Positions 8,887 to 16,699 of a stretch of DNA of 64,000 nucleotides are shown here, piece after piece. Source of the DNA: CAYOSF01 sp964406605 (GTDB lineage Bacteria > Chloroflexota > Dehalococcoidia > DSTF01 > RBG-16-68-14); NCBI GenBank assembly GCA_964406605.1, contig CAYOSF010000009.1, positions 124,001 through 188,000 on the forward strand, read 5' to 3'. The first letter of the stretch is position 1, and every line of letters starts with the position of its first letter. Below the pieces are notes generated by a model. The model ran no database searches, was not told where the DNA came from, and worked only from the letters and a program-made list of their open reading frames with translations. The translations under genes were made by a program, and so were the position numbers.

Positions 8887-9413
8887 GCTTCTAGGCAAGG
8901 CTCCAGCCGGGACTGGCGGTATTCCCGGAGCCTGTCCTGCCTTCGGTCGATCATCACGTGGGAGCTCCAAGAGGGCATAGCAACCCGGGAGCGGGCTCCT
9001 TGGAAGTCATCGGCTATGCCGGCGGGGGTATAGGGTGCGGAACAGTGTTGTTTCGCCGAAGAGGGCCGATTGCCTCGGGTAGTCCTGCGCCCGTCATACC
9101 TGCACTGCCGGCTCCAGGGTCGACTAGCTGCCAATCAGGCCCTCAAGCGAACGAGCGAGGGTAGGCCGGCAGCTCGGCGCTGCCAAGGATGCGCCGCCGG
9201 CTTGGCGGCGCTGGAGGACATGGCCGGCGCGCACCGTCGCCCCGCTGGCCCGGGTAATCCACCCCGATCCGGCACCCCCAGACCTGCAGGCCCGCGGCTC
9301 CACACCGACTGGGTCTTCTAGCACGTAGCCATTCGTATTAATCTAATCTTCATCACTTGCTGGCGAAGTCCTTGTGTTATGAATGGTCAACGCTAACGTA
9401 ATCAATGTTCGAT
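8887..9413. other. Gap between cassettes A and B
   Basis: No convincing gene. The first 70 bases resemble the sequence just after the cassette B DsrC-like gene (both run GACGCG, AGCTTC, then CAGCCG and CTGGCGG), as expected from cassette duplication. A perfect 8-bp hairpin at 9191-9198/9204-9211 with a 5-base loop could slow transcription, but it lacks a T-tract. AT content rises after about 9325. Confidence 0.4.
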
Positions 9414-9577
9414 TTTCATGAGCATTTGTCGTGGCGCTCATGAAATTTGTCTGACGTTGTGGCATCCTTAGTCCGAAGAGATAGAGTTGCGTATCTCTAG
9501 CCAGGCCGAAGAATAGAATACGCAAATAGGTGGACCGTCAGTGTTGGTGTCACTGACGGTCCCGGAAGGCGAGCCCT
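9414..9577 (+). ncRNA. Candidate structured leader RNA, copy B
   Basis: It begins with a perfect 10-bp hairpin (9414-9423 with 9436-9445), then GGCATCCTTAGTC at 9461, a 7-bp hairpin (9477-9483 with 9492-9498), a GCCAGG and GAAGAATA segment, and the conserved hairpin: 12 perfect pairs (9532-9543 with 9551-9562) around the loop TTGGTGT, followed by CCC and GGCGAGCCC. TTGCGTAT at 9487-9494 is also fully complementary to ATACGCAA at 9518-9525, allowing a pseudoknot or a switch between two folds. It ends about 110 bases ahead of the small membrane protein gene. Confidence 0.62.
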
Positions 9578-9688
9578 GATCCATGAAGGTTCGCCACGTC
9601 TATTCTAGGCCACCGGGGTGCAGACGCGCAACGGCTGCGGATCGGGGAATCTCTAGGACGGAGCCGGATCCGCCGAGGAGGTGCAGCA

Positions 9689-10009
9689 ATGCAGACCATG
9701 ACAGCACCGACCAAAGAAGTCACTGAGCTGACCAGGACGGACCGGGAGTTGATACTTGAGGTCCCTGCGCCGCCTGCTCCGGGGCGATGGCGCGCGGTTC
9801 CCGCCCTCGTCGTTTTCGGCGCGGCGTCTGCCACCATTCTGAGTGTCTTCTTCTTCTTTGTTGACGACATCAGTTCTCTTCTGACGTCTGGCAGCGTGGG
9901 TGGCGCTGCGGCCGTTATCGCGCTGGCCCTGACTTTCAGCGTCATCCACGGGAGCTTCGCCAACGCGTTGCTGGACCTGATAGGCTTCCGGGCAGCCAAG
10001 AAAGGATAG
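9689..10009 (+). CDS. Small two-helix membrane protein, cassette B
   Basis: Protein of 106 residues. Its first 40 residues (ELTRTDRELIL then APPAPGRWR) repeat the N-terminal tag of the permeases at 6248 and 12518. Two membrane helices follow, about 39-58 and 69-90. ATG with a GAGGAGG box at good spacing; the permease gene begins four bases after its stop. In cassettes A and C the tag is part of the permease itself, so this gene looks like the permease N-terminal region carried as a separate chain, perhaps an accessory subunit. No similarity to a named family was recognised. Confidence 0.75.
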   Translation: MQTMTAPTKEVTELTRTDRELILEVPAPPAPGRWRAVPALVVFGAASATILSVFFFFVDDISSLLTSGSVGGAAAVIALALTFSVIHGSFANALLDLIGFRAAKKG

Positions 10010-10012
10010 ACC

Positions 10013-11110
10013 ATGGAGTCTGCAGCGAGCGGGGATGTCTCCTTCATTGACATCAACCTGCTAGTCATACTGGCATTGGTGAGCCTCGGCTTCTTGGGCG
10101 GGATGCTGAGCGGGTTCATCGGGAGCGGCGGCGCGTTCGTGCTGACACCTGGCATGATGAATCTGGGCGCGCCCGGATCGGTAGCGGTGGCCAGCAACAT
10201 GGCCCACAAGTTCCCCAAAGCCCTGGTGGGGGCCTGGAAGAGGAGGAAGCTGGGCCACGTGGACCTCAAGCTGGGGTTGGTGATGGCCGTGTCGGCTATC
10301 GCGGGCGTGAAGCTCGGTGTGCAGATCCAGAACATGATACGGGATGCCTGGGGCGACGCCGGCTCAAACCTCTATATCAGCGTGACCTTCGTGATCGTGC
10401 TGGTCACCGTTGCCTCGTACATGATGCTGGACGCTCGAAACGCAGCGCGCCATGGGGTTGACGACATGGTGCCGGCATTCCCCAAGCGTGTGGCCCGTCT
10501 GAACATCCCGCCCATGGTCTACTTCAAAACGGCGGACGCCAGGGTGTCCGTGTGGGTCACGGTGCCCCTGGGCTTTGCCACCGGCATGCTTGCCGCGACC
10601 ATAGCGGTGGGCGGGTTCATCGGCGTGCCCGCCATGATCTACGTGGTCGGTGCGCCGGCCTTCGTTGCCAGCGGGACCGAGCTTGTGGTCGCGTTCTGCA
10701 TGGGGGCGGAAGGGACCTACGAGTGGGCAATACGTGGGTTCGTTGACCTTCGGATGACGATTCTGATCCTGGTCGGTTCTCTGCTCGGTGTGCAGGTCGG
10801 CGCCCTGGGCACGAGCTATGTCAAACAGTACATGATCAAGCTGGTCGCCGCGGTGATCATGCTCTTGGCCTCCGTCAGCAGGGCAATCATGATTCCTGCC
10901 TACTTGTCAGACCTGGACGTCATACATGTGGACGGCACGACGTATGACTTGCTGAGCAACGCGAGCAGCGTGGTGCTGTACGGGACTCTGATCATCGCCG
11001 GTGGTCTCATCGTCCGAGCCATGATCATGGGCAAACGAGAGGAAGAGTTGCGGCAGCGCACCGGCATCATGGTCGAGGGCACCCGACCCGCTGAGGCCGC
11101 CGGTGGCTAA
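10013..11110 (+). CDS. TauE/SafE-family permease, cassette B
   Basis: Integral membrane protein of 365 residues with the two-repeat TauE/SafE architecture: GGMLSGFIGSGGAFVLTPGM near 25-45 and the second-half motif ATIAVGGFIGVPAM near 195-210. It lacks the N-terminal tag seen in the other two permeases; the tag is carried by the gene just upstream. The motifs differ (GSGG in place of GVGGG), so it belongs to another subfamily and may have a different substrate. ATG preceded by AAAGGA. Sulfite or organosulfur export is inferred from the family and the DsrC-like neighbour, not shown. Confidence 0.88.
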   Translation: MESAASGDVSFIDINLLVILALVSLGFLGGMLSGFIGSGGAFVLTPGMMNLGAPGSVAVASNMAHKFPKALVGAWKRRKLGHVDLKLGLVMAVSAIAGVKLGVQIQNMIRDAWGDAGSNLYISVTFVIVLVTVASYMMLDARNAARHGVDDMVPAFPKRVARLNIPPMVYFKTADARVSVWVTVPLGFATGMLAATIAVGGFIGVPAMIYVVGAPAFVASGTELVVAFCMGAEGTYEWAIRGFVDLRMTILILVGSLLGVQVGALGTSYVKQYMIKLVAAVIMLLASVSRAIMIPAYLSDLDVIHVDGTTYDLLSNASSVVLYGTLIIAGGLIVRAMIMGKREEELRQRTGIMVEGTRPAEAAGG

Positions 11111-11312
11111 CGGGTATCTCGGGGAACGGTGATGGTCAGGCGCGCGGCTGAGGAGTGCGGATTGCACAGGTGGCGGGGGCGGCGAGCAAGCCCTGTCTGC
11201 ACGCGTATCTTGGTCAGAAAGGGAGGGGCGTCCACGCGAAGAATGATTAGAGGCACCTACGTGATGTGGCGGGACACGGGCAAGAGGCTTCCGATGGCCG
11301 CAGAGGTGAATA
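11111..11312. other. Gap within cassette B
   Basis: About 200 bases between the permease and the DsrC-like gene. In cassettes A and C most of this place is taken by a TIGR02186-type gene. No remnant of that gene could be recognised here in any frame, so cassette B either never had it or lost it completely. Confidence 0.4.
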
Positions 11313-11750
11313 ATGGCTAGGACAACCCTTCAGGAGAACAAGGTCCAACCGGCGACCGAGGTGGTGGCGCCAATAGAAGAAACCCCGGTGGAGGTGGACG
11401 AGCGTGGCTTCATGATGGACCCCTCTCAGTGGAGCCCGGGTGCCGCCCTCTACTTGGCCCGGCGCCAGGGTCTCACCGGTTGGCCACGCGAGCTCGTGAG
11501 TGACCACTGGCGCGTGATCGACTTCATGCGCACCTACTTTGAGGCCACCGGCAACGCGCCATCGCTTCGCTACACGTGCCGGGCGCTGGGAGTGACGAAG
11601 AAGCGGTTCTCCCGGCTCTTCCCCGGCGGCATGGTGACGGTGCGCCGCATGTGCGGCCTTCCGGGATCCAGGACGGCCGCCAACCGCAGAGAGGTATCGC
11701 TCGCGCACCGGCTGTTGACGCGCGACTGGTGGGAGAAGCTGACGCGATAG
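11313..11750 (+). CDS. DsrC/TusE-like protein without redox cysteines, cassette B
   Basis: Protein of 145 residues, close paralog of the products at 8446 and 14647. The DsrC-like core (GFMMDPSQW, HWRVIDFMRTYFEATG, LFPGG, GLPGS) spans about 28-122 and is followed by the LLTRDWWEKLTR tail. The C-terminal redox Cys of DsrC is absent. A Cys occurs in RRMCGLPGS, but it is three residues away from the DsrC internal Cys position, so it is probably not equivalent. Another Cys sits in LRYTCRALG, as in the paralogs. ATG with a GAGGTGA box. Regulatory or binding role inferred. Confidence 0.72.
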   Translation: MARTTLQENKVQPATEVVAPIEETPVEVDERGFMMDPSQWSPGAALYLARRQGLTGWPRELVSDHWRVIDFMRTYFEATGNAPSLRYTCRALGVTKKRFSRLFPGGMVTVRRMCGLPGSRTAANRREVSLAHRLLTRDWWEKLTR

Positions 11751-12250
11751 CTTCCAAGGTATGGCTGCAGCCGAGGCTGGCGGGCGCTTCGGGGCACTCT
11801 AGCTTCCTGTTCGGCCCCTGAGGAGCGGGGAGAGGAACTCGCGCATAAGAGACGCGAGGGCCGTATCCTTCGCGGCCGCCCGACCTTCCTGACCAATGAG
11901 CGCCGCCGGCGATCAACCCTGAATGACAAACTCGTCGACCGGGGCGTGATGCGCGAGGACGCTGCGCACGTCGAAACGGCGGTGGCGCGTCGCCCCGTGC
12001 ACAGATTCGGCAGGCAAAGGCTTTGGGCCTCGGTTCGTCCTGCTCGACGGTGTCCCGCAGCCCTGGCTCGAACAGTGGTCTTGCGTCTGGGCTGGTAGGT
12101 CTGTCAACGCGGGCCCCGGCCGTGCCGATGCGGATAGGTGATGGGGTTCCGAGACAACTCGTAGGGGGGCACGTCTCCCAGTGCCGGACGCCGTCCTTCA
12201 TCGAATCTTAATGTGGGCTTCATGCGGCGCTCACGTAACCTAGCGGGAAT
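11751..12250. other. Gap between cassettes B and C
   Basis: No gene supported in 500 bases. Antisense frames here read as Arg-rich low-complexity translations without ribosome binding sites. The start resembles the sequence after cassette A's last gene. Confidence 0.4.
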
Positions 12251-12418
12251 TTTCATCTAATCTTGCCTGGCCACTCATGAAAGGTAGTTCAAACTTGTGG
12301 CATTCTTAATCTTGCGAACGTCGTTGCGTATCTGAACGGCGTTCGGGAGGCCAGGAGAAGAAGAATAAGAGTGAGCCGTCGGTGATGGGGTCACCGACGG
12401 CCCCAAATGGGAGCCCTC
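12251..12418 (+). ncRNA. Candidate structured leader RNA, copy C
   Basis: Third copy, about 100 bases ahead of the cassette C permease. TTTCAT 12251-12256 can pair with an ATGAAA downstream, as in copy B. GGCATTCTTAATC lies at 12299. A hairpin pairs 12315-12325 with 12335-12345 around a GCGTATCTG loop, then GGCCAGG and AAGAATAAG. The conserved hairpin pairs 12375-12385 with 12391-12401 around a loop containing TGGGG, then CCC and GGGAGCCCTC. Compared with copy B, pairs A-T become G-C at two stem positions, and compared with copy A a T-A replaces a C-G. The GCCAGGAGA string recalls cobalamin riboswitches, but the rest does not fit. Confidence 0.62.
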
Positions 12419-12517
12419 AGCGAGAGAGTCGCCCACTACATGGTAGAGCGGGGCGACGCTGGAACGCAAGCCCTCTTCTGATTGGGCGGGCTCCCGGCCA
12501 GAGACGGGGAGAAGCGC

Positions 12518-13738
12518 ATGAGCTCGACTCTACCATCGACAACCGAGACGATCGAACTGACAAGGGAGGATCAGGCACTCATACAAGAGGTGGTGGCACC
12601 CGCCGCCCCGAGGGGGCTGCGAGTTCTGCTGCCTGTCACGCAGGCATTGGGTTCAGGAGGGATCGCTCTTCTGGTGGGAGCGATCGTCGTGCTCATCGTG
12701 GTGGCTGGGGCGGCAGTCGATGTGATCCCATTGGCGGACGCGGCGACGGCGACGGTCTACCTGCCGGTGGCGGACCAGAGCATGAACGTGCTCCTGGTGG
12801 TGGGCGCCGGCTTCGCCGTGGGCGTACTCTCCGGGATGACGGGCGTAGGAGGCGGCTTCCTGATGACGCCCCTGCTGATGACCATCGGAGTACCGTCGGC
12901 GGTGGCGGTCGGCACGGACAGCGCGCAGATTGCAGGCACGGGCTCGTCGGGGGCGCTCGCTCATTCACGACTCGGCAACGTTGACATCAAGTTGGGCCTG
13001 ACGATCCTGGTCGGCAGCTTTCTCGGCGGCACCTTCGGTGTGCAGGTGGTCAGGATTCTGCGCGAGATGGGGAACTTCGACTTCTGGGTTCGAGTGATCT
13101 ATATCCTCATGCTGGGCGGCGTGGGAAGCATGATGCTGCGGGAATCCGTGCAGACCTGGATGCGCAGCTCTCGAACCAGGGTTATCCAGACCCTCGTGGA
13201 CGAAGGCCATGAGCAGCTGCGAGCCAAGCTCGTCGAACACGAGGGGCCGGAAAAGGAAGGCGGGTTCCGGCGCCTGGTGAAAAGCATGCCGCTACAGACG
13301 GACTACAAGAAGGCGGGGATCCGGGTGTCGGCTCTCTTCCCCTGTGGAATGGGCTTTGGCGTGGGGTTCCTGGCCGCCATCATGGGCGTGGGAGGCGGCT
13401 TCATCATGGTGCCGGCCATGATCTACATCCTCGGCATTCCGACGCACGTGGCTGTGGGAACCGACTTGTTCCAGATAGTCTTCACGTCGACCAACGTGGC
13501 GTTCCAGCAGGCCATCACCAATCACAACGTCGACATCCTGCTCGCCGTGCTGCTGATGATCGGTGCCGCTGTCGGCGCCCAGGTGGGAGCGCGGATGAGC
13601 GGCCGCCTGGAGGGCCACCAATTGCGCACGATCCTGGGCGTCATTGTGGTTCTCGTGATGTTGAAGCTGTTGTTCGACCTGCTGCTGACCCCGGACAGTC
13701 TGTTCGGGATAGCTCCGGTGAGTGGAGGAGGTCACTGA
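12518..13738 (+). CDS. TauE/SafE-family permease, cassette C
   Basis: Membrane protein of 406 residues, exactly the length of its paralog at 6248. It has the N-terminal tag (ELTREDQALI, VAPAAP), the repeat motifs SGMTGVGGGFLMTPLL and AAIMGVGGGFIMVPAM, and a charged cytoplasmic loop of about 60 residues that differs strongly from copy A, indicating old duplication with a freely evolving loop. ATG at 12518 is chosen because of the GGGGAGAAG box and alignment with copy A; an upstream in-frame start at 12482 is less likely. Its stop TGA overlaps the ATG of the next gene. Likely exports an anionic sulfur compound (family inference). Confidence 0.9.
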   Translation: MSSTLPSTTETIELTREDQALIQEVVAPAAPRGLRVLLPVTQALGSGGIALLVGAIVVLIVVAGAAVDVIPLADAATATVYLPVADQSMNVLLVVGAGFAVGVLSGMTGVGGGFLMTPLLMTIGVPSAVAVGTDSAQIAGTGSSGALAHSRLGNVDIKLGLTILVGSFLGGTFGVQVVRILREMGNFDFWVRVIYILMLGGVGSMMLRESVQTWMRSSRTRVIQTLVDEGHEQLRAKLVEHEGPEKEGGFRRLVKSMPLQTDYKKAGIRVSALFPCGMGFGVGFLAAIMGVGGGFIMVPAMIYILGIPTHVAVGTDLFQIVFTSTNVAFQQAITNHNVDILLAVLLMIGAAVGAQVGARMSGRLEGHQLRTILGVIVVLVMLKLLFDLLLTPDSLFGIAPVSGGGH

Positions 13739-14580
13739 TGCGTGCGAAAGCAGTCATTGCGGCCGCTGTCGTGAGCTTGCTCTTGGCCGGAAGCGCGACG
13801 GTTGCCTGGGCTGACGAAGACACGGGTGTCACCGTCTCGCCTGAGACAGTCAGCATCGGGCTGGACTTCTCCGGAGCCGACGTGGCCATAAGCGGGACGA
13901 CGCCCGAGGAAGCGGATGTGGTGGTCGTGGTGGACGGGCCCCACGACTCGGTCAAGATGAGGAAGAAGGGCAAGGTGATGGGGCTCTTCTGGATGACGGT
14001 GGATCAGGCTGAGGTGGAGGACATGCCCGCCTTCCACATGGTGCTGAGCTCTGAGCCCATTGAGCACATCCTGAGTAGAGAGCTGCAGGTCACGTTGGGC
14101 GTGGACCCGGAGACCAGCAACATCCTGGAGCAGGCCCAGGCGATAAACCCGGACGACGAAAGCCCTGTCTCCGGGGATAAGCAGACGGAGTTCGTGACCG
14201 CGCTGCGCGACATGTACATCACGGACGGTCGCTACACGCCGTGGAGGTGCTACCACGAGGCCGAGGCTGCGGACTGCGATGCCGCGGCGCCGGCCGGCGC
14301 CACCATTAGACCTGACGACGAAGGCCGCTGGGAGACAGTTCTGAGCCTGCCTTCGGATGCCCCGCTAGGCGACTACACCGTACAGGCCCACTACGTGAGA
14401 GACGGAGAGGTCGTGATGTCCGAGACGACGACCTTCGGCGTGGAGAAGGTGGGCGCGGTGGACACACTCGGCTCCATGGCCAAGGACAACGCTGCGCTCT
14501 ACGCAGCCATGTCCCTTGCCATTGCCATTGTCATGGGGCTGACTATCGGGTTCGTGTTCGGCAGCAGGGGTGGCCACTAG
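13738..14580 (+). CDS. TIGR02186-like membrane-anchored extracytoplasmic protein, cassette C
   Basis: Protein of 280 residues, paralog of 7468-8325. A signal peptide (about 1-25, ending TVAWA), a soluble domain with VDGPHDSVKMRKKGKVMGLF and HYVRDGEVVMSE, and a final membrane helix (about 252-273) ending in GSRGGH are visible. The ATG overlaps the permease stop (TGATG) behind a GGAGGAGG box, so the pair is translationally coupled in both cassettes. Family members usually accompany TauE/SafE permeases. The function is unknown; it may be an extracytoplasmic partner of the exporter. Confidence 0.8.
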   Translation: MRAKAVIAAAVVSLLLAGSATVAWADEDTGVTVSPETVSIGLDFSGADVAISGTTPEEADVVVVVDGPHDSVKMRKKGKVMGLFWMTVDQAEVEDMPAFHMVLSSEPIEHILSRELQVTLGVDPETSNILEQAQAINPDDESPVSGDKQTEFVTALRDMYITDGRYTPWRCYHEAEAADCDAAAPAGATIRPDDEGRWETVLSLPSDAPLGDYTVQAHYVRDGEVVMSETTTFGVEKVGAVDTLGSMAKDNAALYAAMSLAIAIVMGLTIGFVFGSRGGH

Positions 14581-14646
14581 AGTCCAACGCCGTGAGCGGC
14601 GGGGACGAAACGCAACGGGCCGGAGATGGCCCACGGAGGTGAGAAC

Positions 14647-15402
14647 ATGGCCAAGCCAGCAACCGCTCAAGAGAATAGGGTGCAAAGGGCATCCGAGAGC
14701 GTGGCGACGATACGGGAGACGCCCGTCGAGGTCAATGAACAGGGGTTCATGGCAGACCCTTCCCAGTGGACCCCGGGTGTTGCCCTGTACTTGGCCCGCC
14801 GTCAAGGACTCAAGGACTGGCCACACGAGCTCATCAGCGATCACTGGCGCGTCATCGACTACATGCGGACCTACCATGACGCCACCGGAAACGCGCCATC
14901 GCTCCGGTATACCTGCCGCGCGCTGGGCCTGACGAAGAAGCAGTTCTCCCGCCTCTTCCCCGGTGGCACGATGACCGTACGCCGCATTGCCGGCCTCCCG
15001 GGTCTAAGGAGGTCTGCGAATAGAAGAGAGCTGTCGGTGGCCCGGCGGTTGATGACACGCAACTGGTGGGAGATTCTGACCGGTTCCGAGCTTCAAGATG
15101 ATGCTCCGCCGGAGACGGCCGGCCGCATCCCGGCGACTCGCGACTCAGAGCGGTCCTCGCGCCGCGTTTCCAGCGGCCGGCAACCCAAGGAATCGGGCAA
15201 GAGACAGACGCTCTCAAGCGCCCAGCGACTGCGGACGGGCGACTGGTGGGCGCGGTTGACCAGCCCTGGGCTTCAAGCTGATCCTCCGCCCCGCCCTGTT
15301 CACAGCATCCGACAAGCCGACGAGTCGCCCAAGAGACCGAAGCTGTCGAGGTCCCAGCGACTGCGGACGGGCGATTGGTGGGCGCGACTGACCGGCGACT
15401 GA
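14647..15402 (+). CDS. DsrC/TusE-like protein with repeated WW tail, cassette C
   Basis: Protein of 251 residues, about 105 longer than its two paralogs. Residues 28-124 form the DsrC-like core (GFMADPSQW, HWRVIDYMRTYHDATG, LFPGG, IAGLPGL). Both redox cysteines of DsrC are missing; Cys90 is the only Cys. The tail motif seen once in the paralogs (TRxWWxxLT) occurs three times, with Trp pairs at 140-141, 200-201 and 244-245, separated by Pro/Arg/Ser-rich linkers. The last two units share RLRTGDWWARLT, pointing to recent internal duplication. ATG with GGAGGTGA upstream. The repeated aromatic motif may be a docking peptide (inference). Confidence 0.72.
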   Translation: MAKPATAQENRVQRASESVATIRETPVEVNEQGFMADPSQWTPGVALYLARRQGLKDWPHELISDHWRVIDYMRTYHDATGNAPSLRYTCRALGLTKKQFSRLFPGGTMTVRRIAGLPGLRRSANRRELSVARRLMTRNWWEILTGSELQDDAPPETAGRIPATRDSERSSRRVSSGRQPKESGKRQTLSSAQRLRTGDWWARLTSPGLQADPPPRPVHSIRQADESPKRPKLSRSQRLRTGDWWARLTGD

Positions 15403-15412
15403 GGTGCGGAGT

Positions 15413-16462
15413 ATGGTACAGTACGGATCGGGAGACGTTGCCAAGCGGCTCCCGGTCCCGGCTGGTCCCGAAACCAGGGTAACGCCGATGCACGATCGCT
15501 TCTGGCTCATGTGGGGTTGGCTGGACCCGAAGGGAAGGCCCGCCCCTCGGTTGGTGGTGAAGCGCGAGGGCACGTACAGCGAGACCAGCTACAATCTGCT
15601 GCTGGATCGTCACCTGGAGCGCGAGTCCGGCCCCGCCAACTTCGAGTTGGGCCGGCTGGTGGGTGCGCTTGGCGGCGCGGTTCCCAAGGGCCCTGACCGT
15701 CTGTTAGAGGAGGGCCGCTTCGCCCAGCTCTGCGCCAGTTGCCGTCAGGTGCACAGCAGTCCCTGCCATGTGTTTGTGAGACCGTGGCCCGGAGGGTGGA
15801 ATCGCGAGGTGCCGTTCCCCGGTGGCGTACGGTCACTCATGCAGAAACAGCCTGGTTCGTGCTACATCTTCGCGCAGCTCGCTGACCTGACGGAAACACG
15901 GTGGGAGCGGCGGTTCTACGAACTGTACTTCCGTCACGCGTTCGATGGGGCGCGGAGGAGCGCCTTCGAGCGCCTCCAGACGGCGATGGCCGACCTTACG
16001 GCGGCGGGGCTCCCGGCCGGCGTCAGCGGTGAGGAGTGGGTTCGGTCCCTGTGGCGCAGCCTGGCCGCAACGCTCACCGTGCCGGCACTGCTCCCGCAGG
16101 TCGTCCTGAACTTCGTGCAGACCGTAGATCTCCCCCCCGATCATCCCGACCTCCATTTCTTCGAGGGCAACGTAGGGAGAGTTGACTTCGCGTTTGTCCA
16201 CAATGGGGAGCGCCATGTCGTGGAGATCGACAGCGCCATCCGTCAGACCACGGAGAAGAGCCACGCTCGCACCCTCCGGGTCCACCGCACTCTGCGGCGT
16301 CAAGGGTGGCACGTGCACCGGTTTAGCCGTCTCGAGGTAAGTGAGGCGACCGACTTCGAGGAGTTCGCTTGGGAGTTGGGGTTCCCCACCCGACTGTACT
16401 CCGCGCTCGGCGATTCCTCGGACGTATCCACTGATGATGGCCTGCAGGCCATCGACCCATAG
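15413..16462 (+). CDS. PD-(D/E)XK nuclease-like protein (DUF559/VSR-like C-terminus)
   Basis: Protein of 349 residues starting ten bases after the cassette C DsrC-like gene. Residues 255-325 read as a DUF559/VSR-type nuclease fold: Asp258 in GRVDFAF, the ExD pair Glu271 and Asp273 in VVEIDS, an Arg-rich helix, and GWHVHRFSRLEV. A Cys/His cluster at 107-119 (CASC, HSSPCH) may bind a metal. The rest is unrecognised. ATG 15413 with GAGGTG at 15401-15406 is preferred; GTG 15404 is possible. The spacing suggests co-transcription with cassette C, yet the fold points to nucleic acids. It may be a passenger gene. Confidence 0.6.
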   Translation: MVQYGSGDVAKRLPVPAGPETRVTPMHDRFWLMWGWLDPKGRPAPRLVVKREGTYSETSYNLLLDRHLERESGPANFELGRLVGALGGAVPKGPDRLLEEGRFAQLCASCRQVHSSPCHVFVRPWPGGWNREVPFPGGVRSLMQKQPGSCYIFAQLADLTETRWERRFYELYFRHAFDGARRSAFERLQTAMADLTAAGLPAGVSGEEWVRSLWRSLAATLTVPALLPQVVLNFVQTVDLPPDHPDLHFFEGNVGRVDFAFVHNGERHVVEIDSAIRQTTEKSHARTLRVHRTLRRQGWHVHRFSRLEVSEATDFEEFAWELGFPTRLYSALGDSSDVSTDDGLQAIDP

Positions 16463-16699
16463 TCGGCTGCACCCCCGAACACGCGAGCAGAAGAGGGCCG
16501 GATCCTGCACGTCCCCATGGCCGGGGCAGGCGAAGGACGTCTCACGCGTTTGGGCCGCCGCGGGGGAGTGGCGATACCGGCAGAGGTCACCGGAGCTGGA
16601 CCCCCGAATCCGAACCTGCCTCATCTCCGAAGACAGAGGCGGCGTGCTCGGTCCGGCAGCTTCCGTTTCCTCGCGGCCATGGGATCGCGAACCGCTGCT

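Noticed and set aside
9191..9211. Intrinsic terminator after cassette A
   Set aside because: The 8-bp hairpin is perfect, but no T-rich tract follows on either strand.
11524..12201. A 225-codon minus-strand frame over the end of cassette B and the gap
   Set aside because: No ribosome binding site or family signature; it overlaps the DsrC-like gene antisense.
12299..12418. Cobalamin riboswitch reading of leader C because of GCCAGGAGA
   Set aside because: The rest of the B12 box and the other conserved cobalamin elements are missing, and the string is not conserved in copy A.
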